NCBI GenBank assembly: GCA_938038645.1
Contig: CALHTA010000023.1
Span: forward strand, 1-6,597
Origin: an uncultured Thiotrichaceae bacterium
GTDB taxonomy: Bacteria; Pseudomonadota; Gammaproteobacteria; Thiotrichales; Thiotrichaceae
Reading direction: 5' to 3'
Length of the DNA: 6,597 nt
A program made the translations under genes and the position numbers. Shown here piece by piece: positions 6,501 to 6,597 of this stretch; position 1 is the stretch's first letter, and every line of letters starts with the position of its first letter. The notes below the pieces were generated by a model. It worked only from the letters and a program-made list of their open reading frames with translations. It had not been told where the DNA came from and searched no databases.

Positions 6501-6597
6501 GCTCGCTCTATCGGTTGATTGACAAACACTGCTGCCAGCGCGTCGAGTAACTGTTCTATTTGTAAACTGGTGTGCGAAGCTGAAAGAGTCACTCTTA
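6497..6597 (-). CDS. bioF: C-terminus of 8-amino-7-oxononanoate synthase (BioF-like), truncated by the window edge
   Basis: Only the last 32 codons are inside the window; the gene continues past the right edge. The tail reads [20 protein letters not shown] and ends [12 protein letters not shown]. This is the C-terminal pattern of alpha-oxoamine synthases (R-[LV]-T-L-[ST]-A-x-H, then an amphipathic helix I-x-x-L-L-x-x-L), closest to BioF, whose E. coli form ends in RLRLTLTAAH and IDRLLEVL. BioF is a PLP enzyme that condenses pimeloyl-ACP (or -CoA) with alanine in biotin synthesis. 2-Amino-3-ketobutyrate CoA ligase (Kbl) has a related tail and cannot be excluded from 32 residues. Its TGA overlaps the ubiD start by four bases (ATGA). 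Confidence 0.7.
   Translation of the reverse strand, partial: RVTLSASHTSLQIEQLLDALAAVFVNQPIERA

Overview
The window looks like chromosomal DNA of a Gram-negative gammaproteobacterium. UbiD matches the E. coli-type enzyme nearly residue for residue. There is also an outer-membrane-type lipoprotein, a periplasmic class C penicillin-binding protein and a TolQ/ExbB-type inner-membrane channel. Base composition looks moderate and even, with no insertion sequence, phage gene, tRNA, rRNA or CRISPR array. The genus cannot be fixed from the sequence. The lipoprotein resembles the repeat part of OmpA-family proteins that I associate with marine and sulfur-oxidising gammaproteobacteria, but that is only an impression.

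Layout. The plus strand carries one gene, a repeat-containing lipoprotein (137-1153), which ends in a hairpin terminator (1180-1213). Everything else is on the minus strand, in transcription order: the last 32 codons of a bioF-like gene (to 6497), ubiD (6500-5031), a dacB/PBP4-type peptidase (4974-3514), then three tightly packed membrane-protein genes: a MotA/TolQ/ExbB-like channel (3482-2460) and two different ExbD/TolR-like proteins (2470-1856 and 1859-1212). Joins are an ATGA overlap (bioF/ubiD), 56 bp (ubiD/dacB), 31 bp bridged by a possible 11-codon ORF (dacB/channel), an 11-bp overlap, and another ATGA overlap. The two sides converge on the shared terminator. No gene-free stretch exceeds 300 bp. 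Bases 1-136 hold only the leader of the lipoprotein gene, with a ribosome binding site but no convincing promoter.

How the genes fit together. BioF (biotin) and UbiD (ubiquinone) are housekeeping enzymes whose adjacency looks organisational. PBP4 trims and cuts peptidoglycan in the periplasm. The three-gene set is the most interesting part. It has the parts list of an ion-driven motor or force-generating complex: one channel subunit plus two non-identical single-span subunits with periplasmic domains. It encodes no recognisable TonB, TolA, TPR or peptidoglycan-binding partner and ends at the terminator. One small subunit keeps the membrane aspartate typical of ExbD/TolR and the other has serine there, suggesting an asymmetric heterodimer. 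The architecture recalls AglR-AglQ-AglS of Myxococcus (one TolQ-like plus two TolR-like proteins), but its function here is unknown.

Three start codons were moved from the longest possible reading: the lipoprotein (137, not 77), the first ExbD-like gene (ATG 2470, not TTG 2500) and the second (ATG 1859, not TTG 1892).
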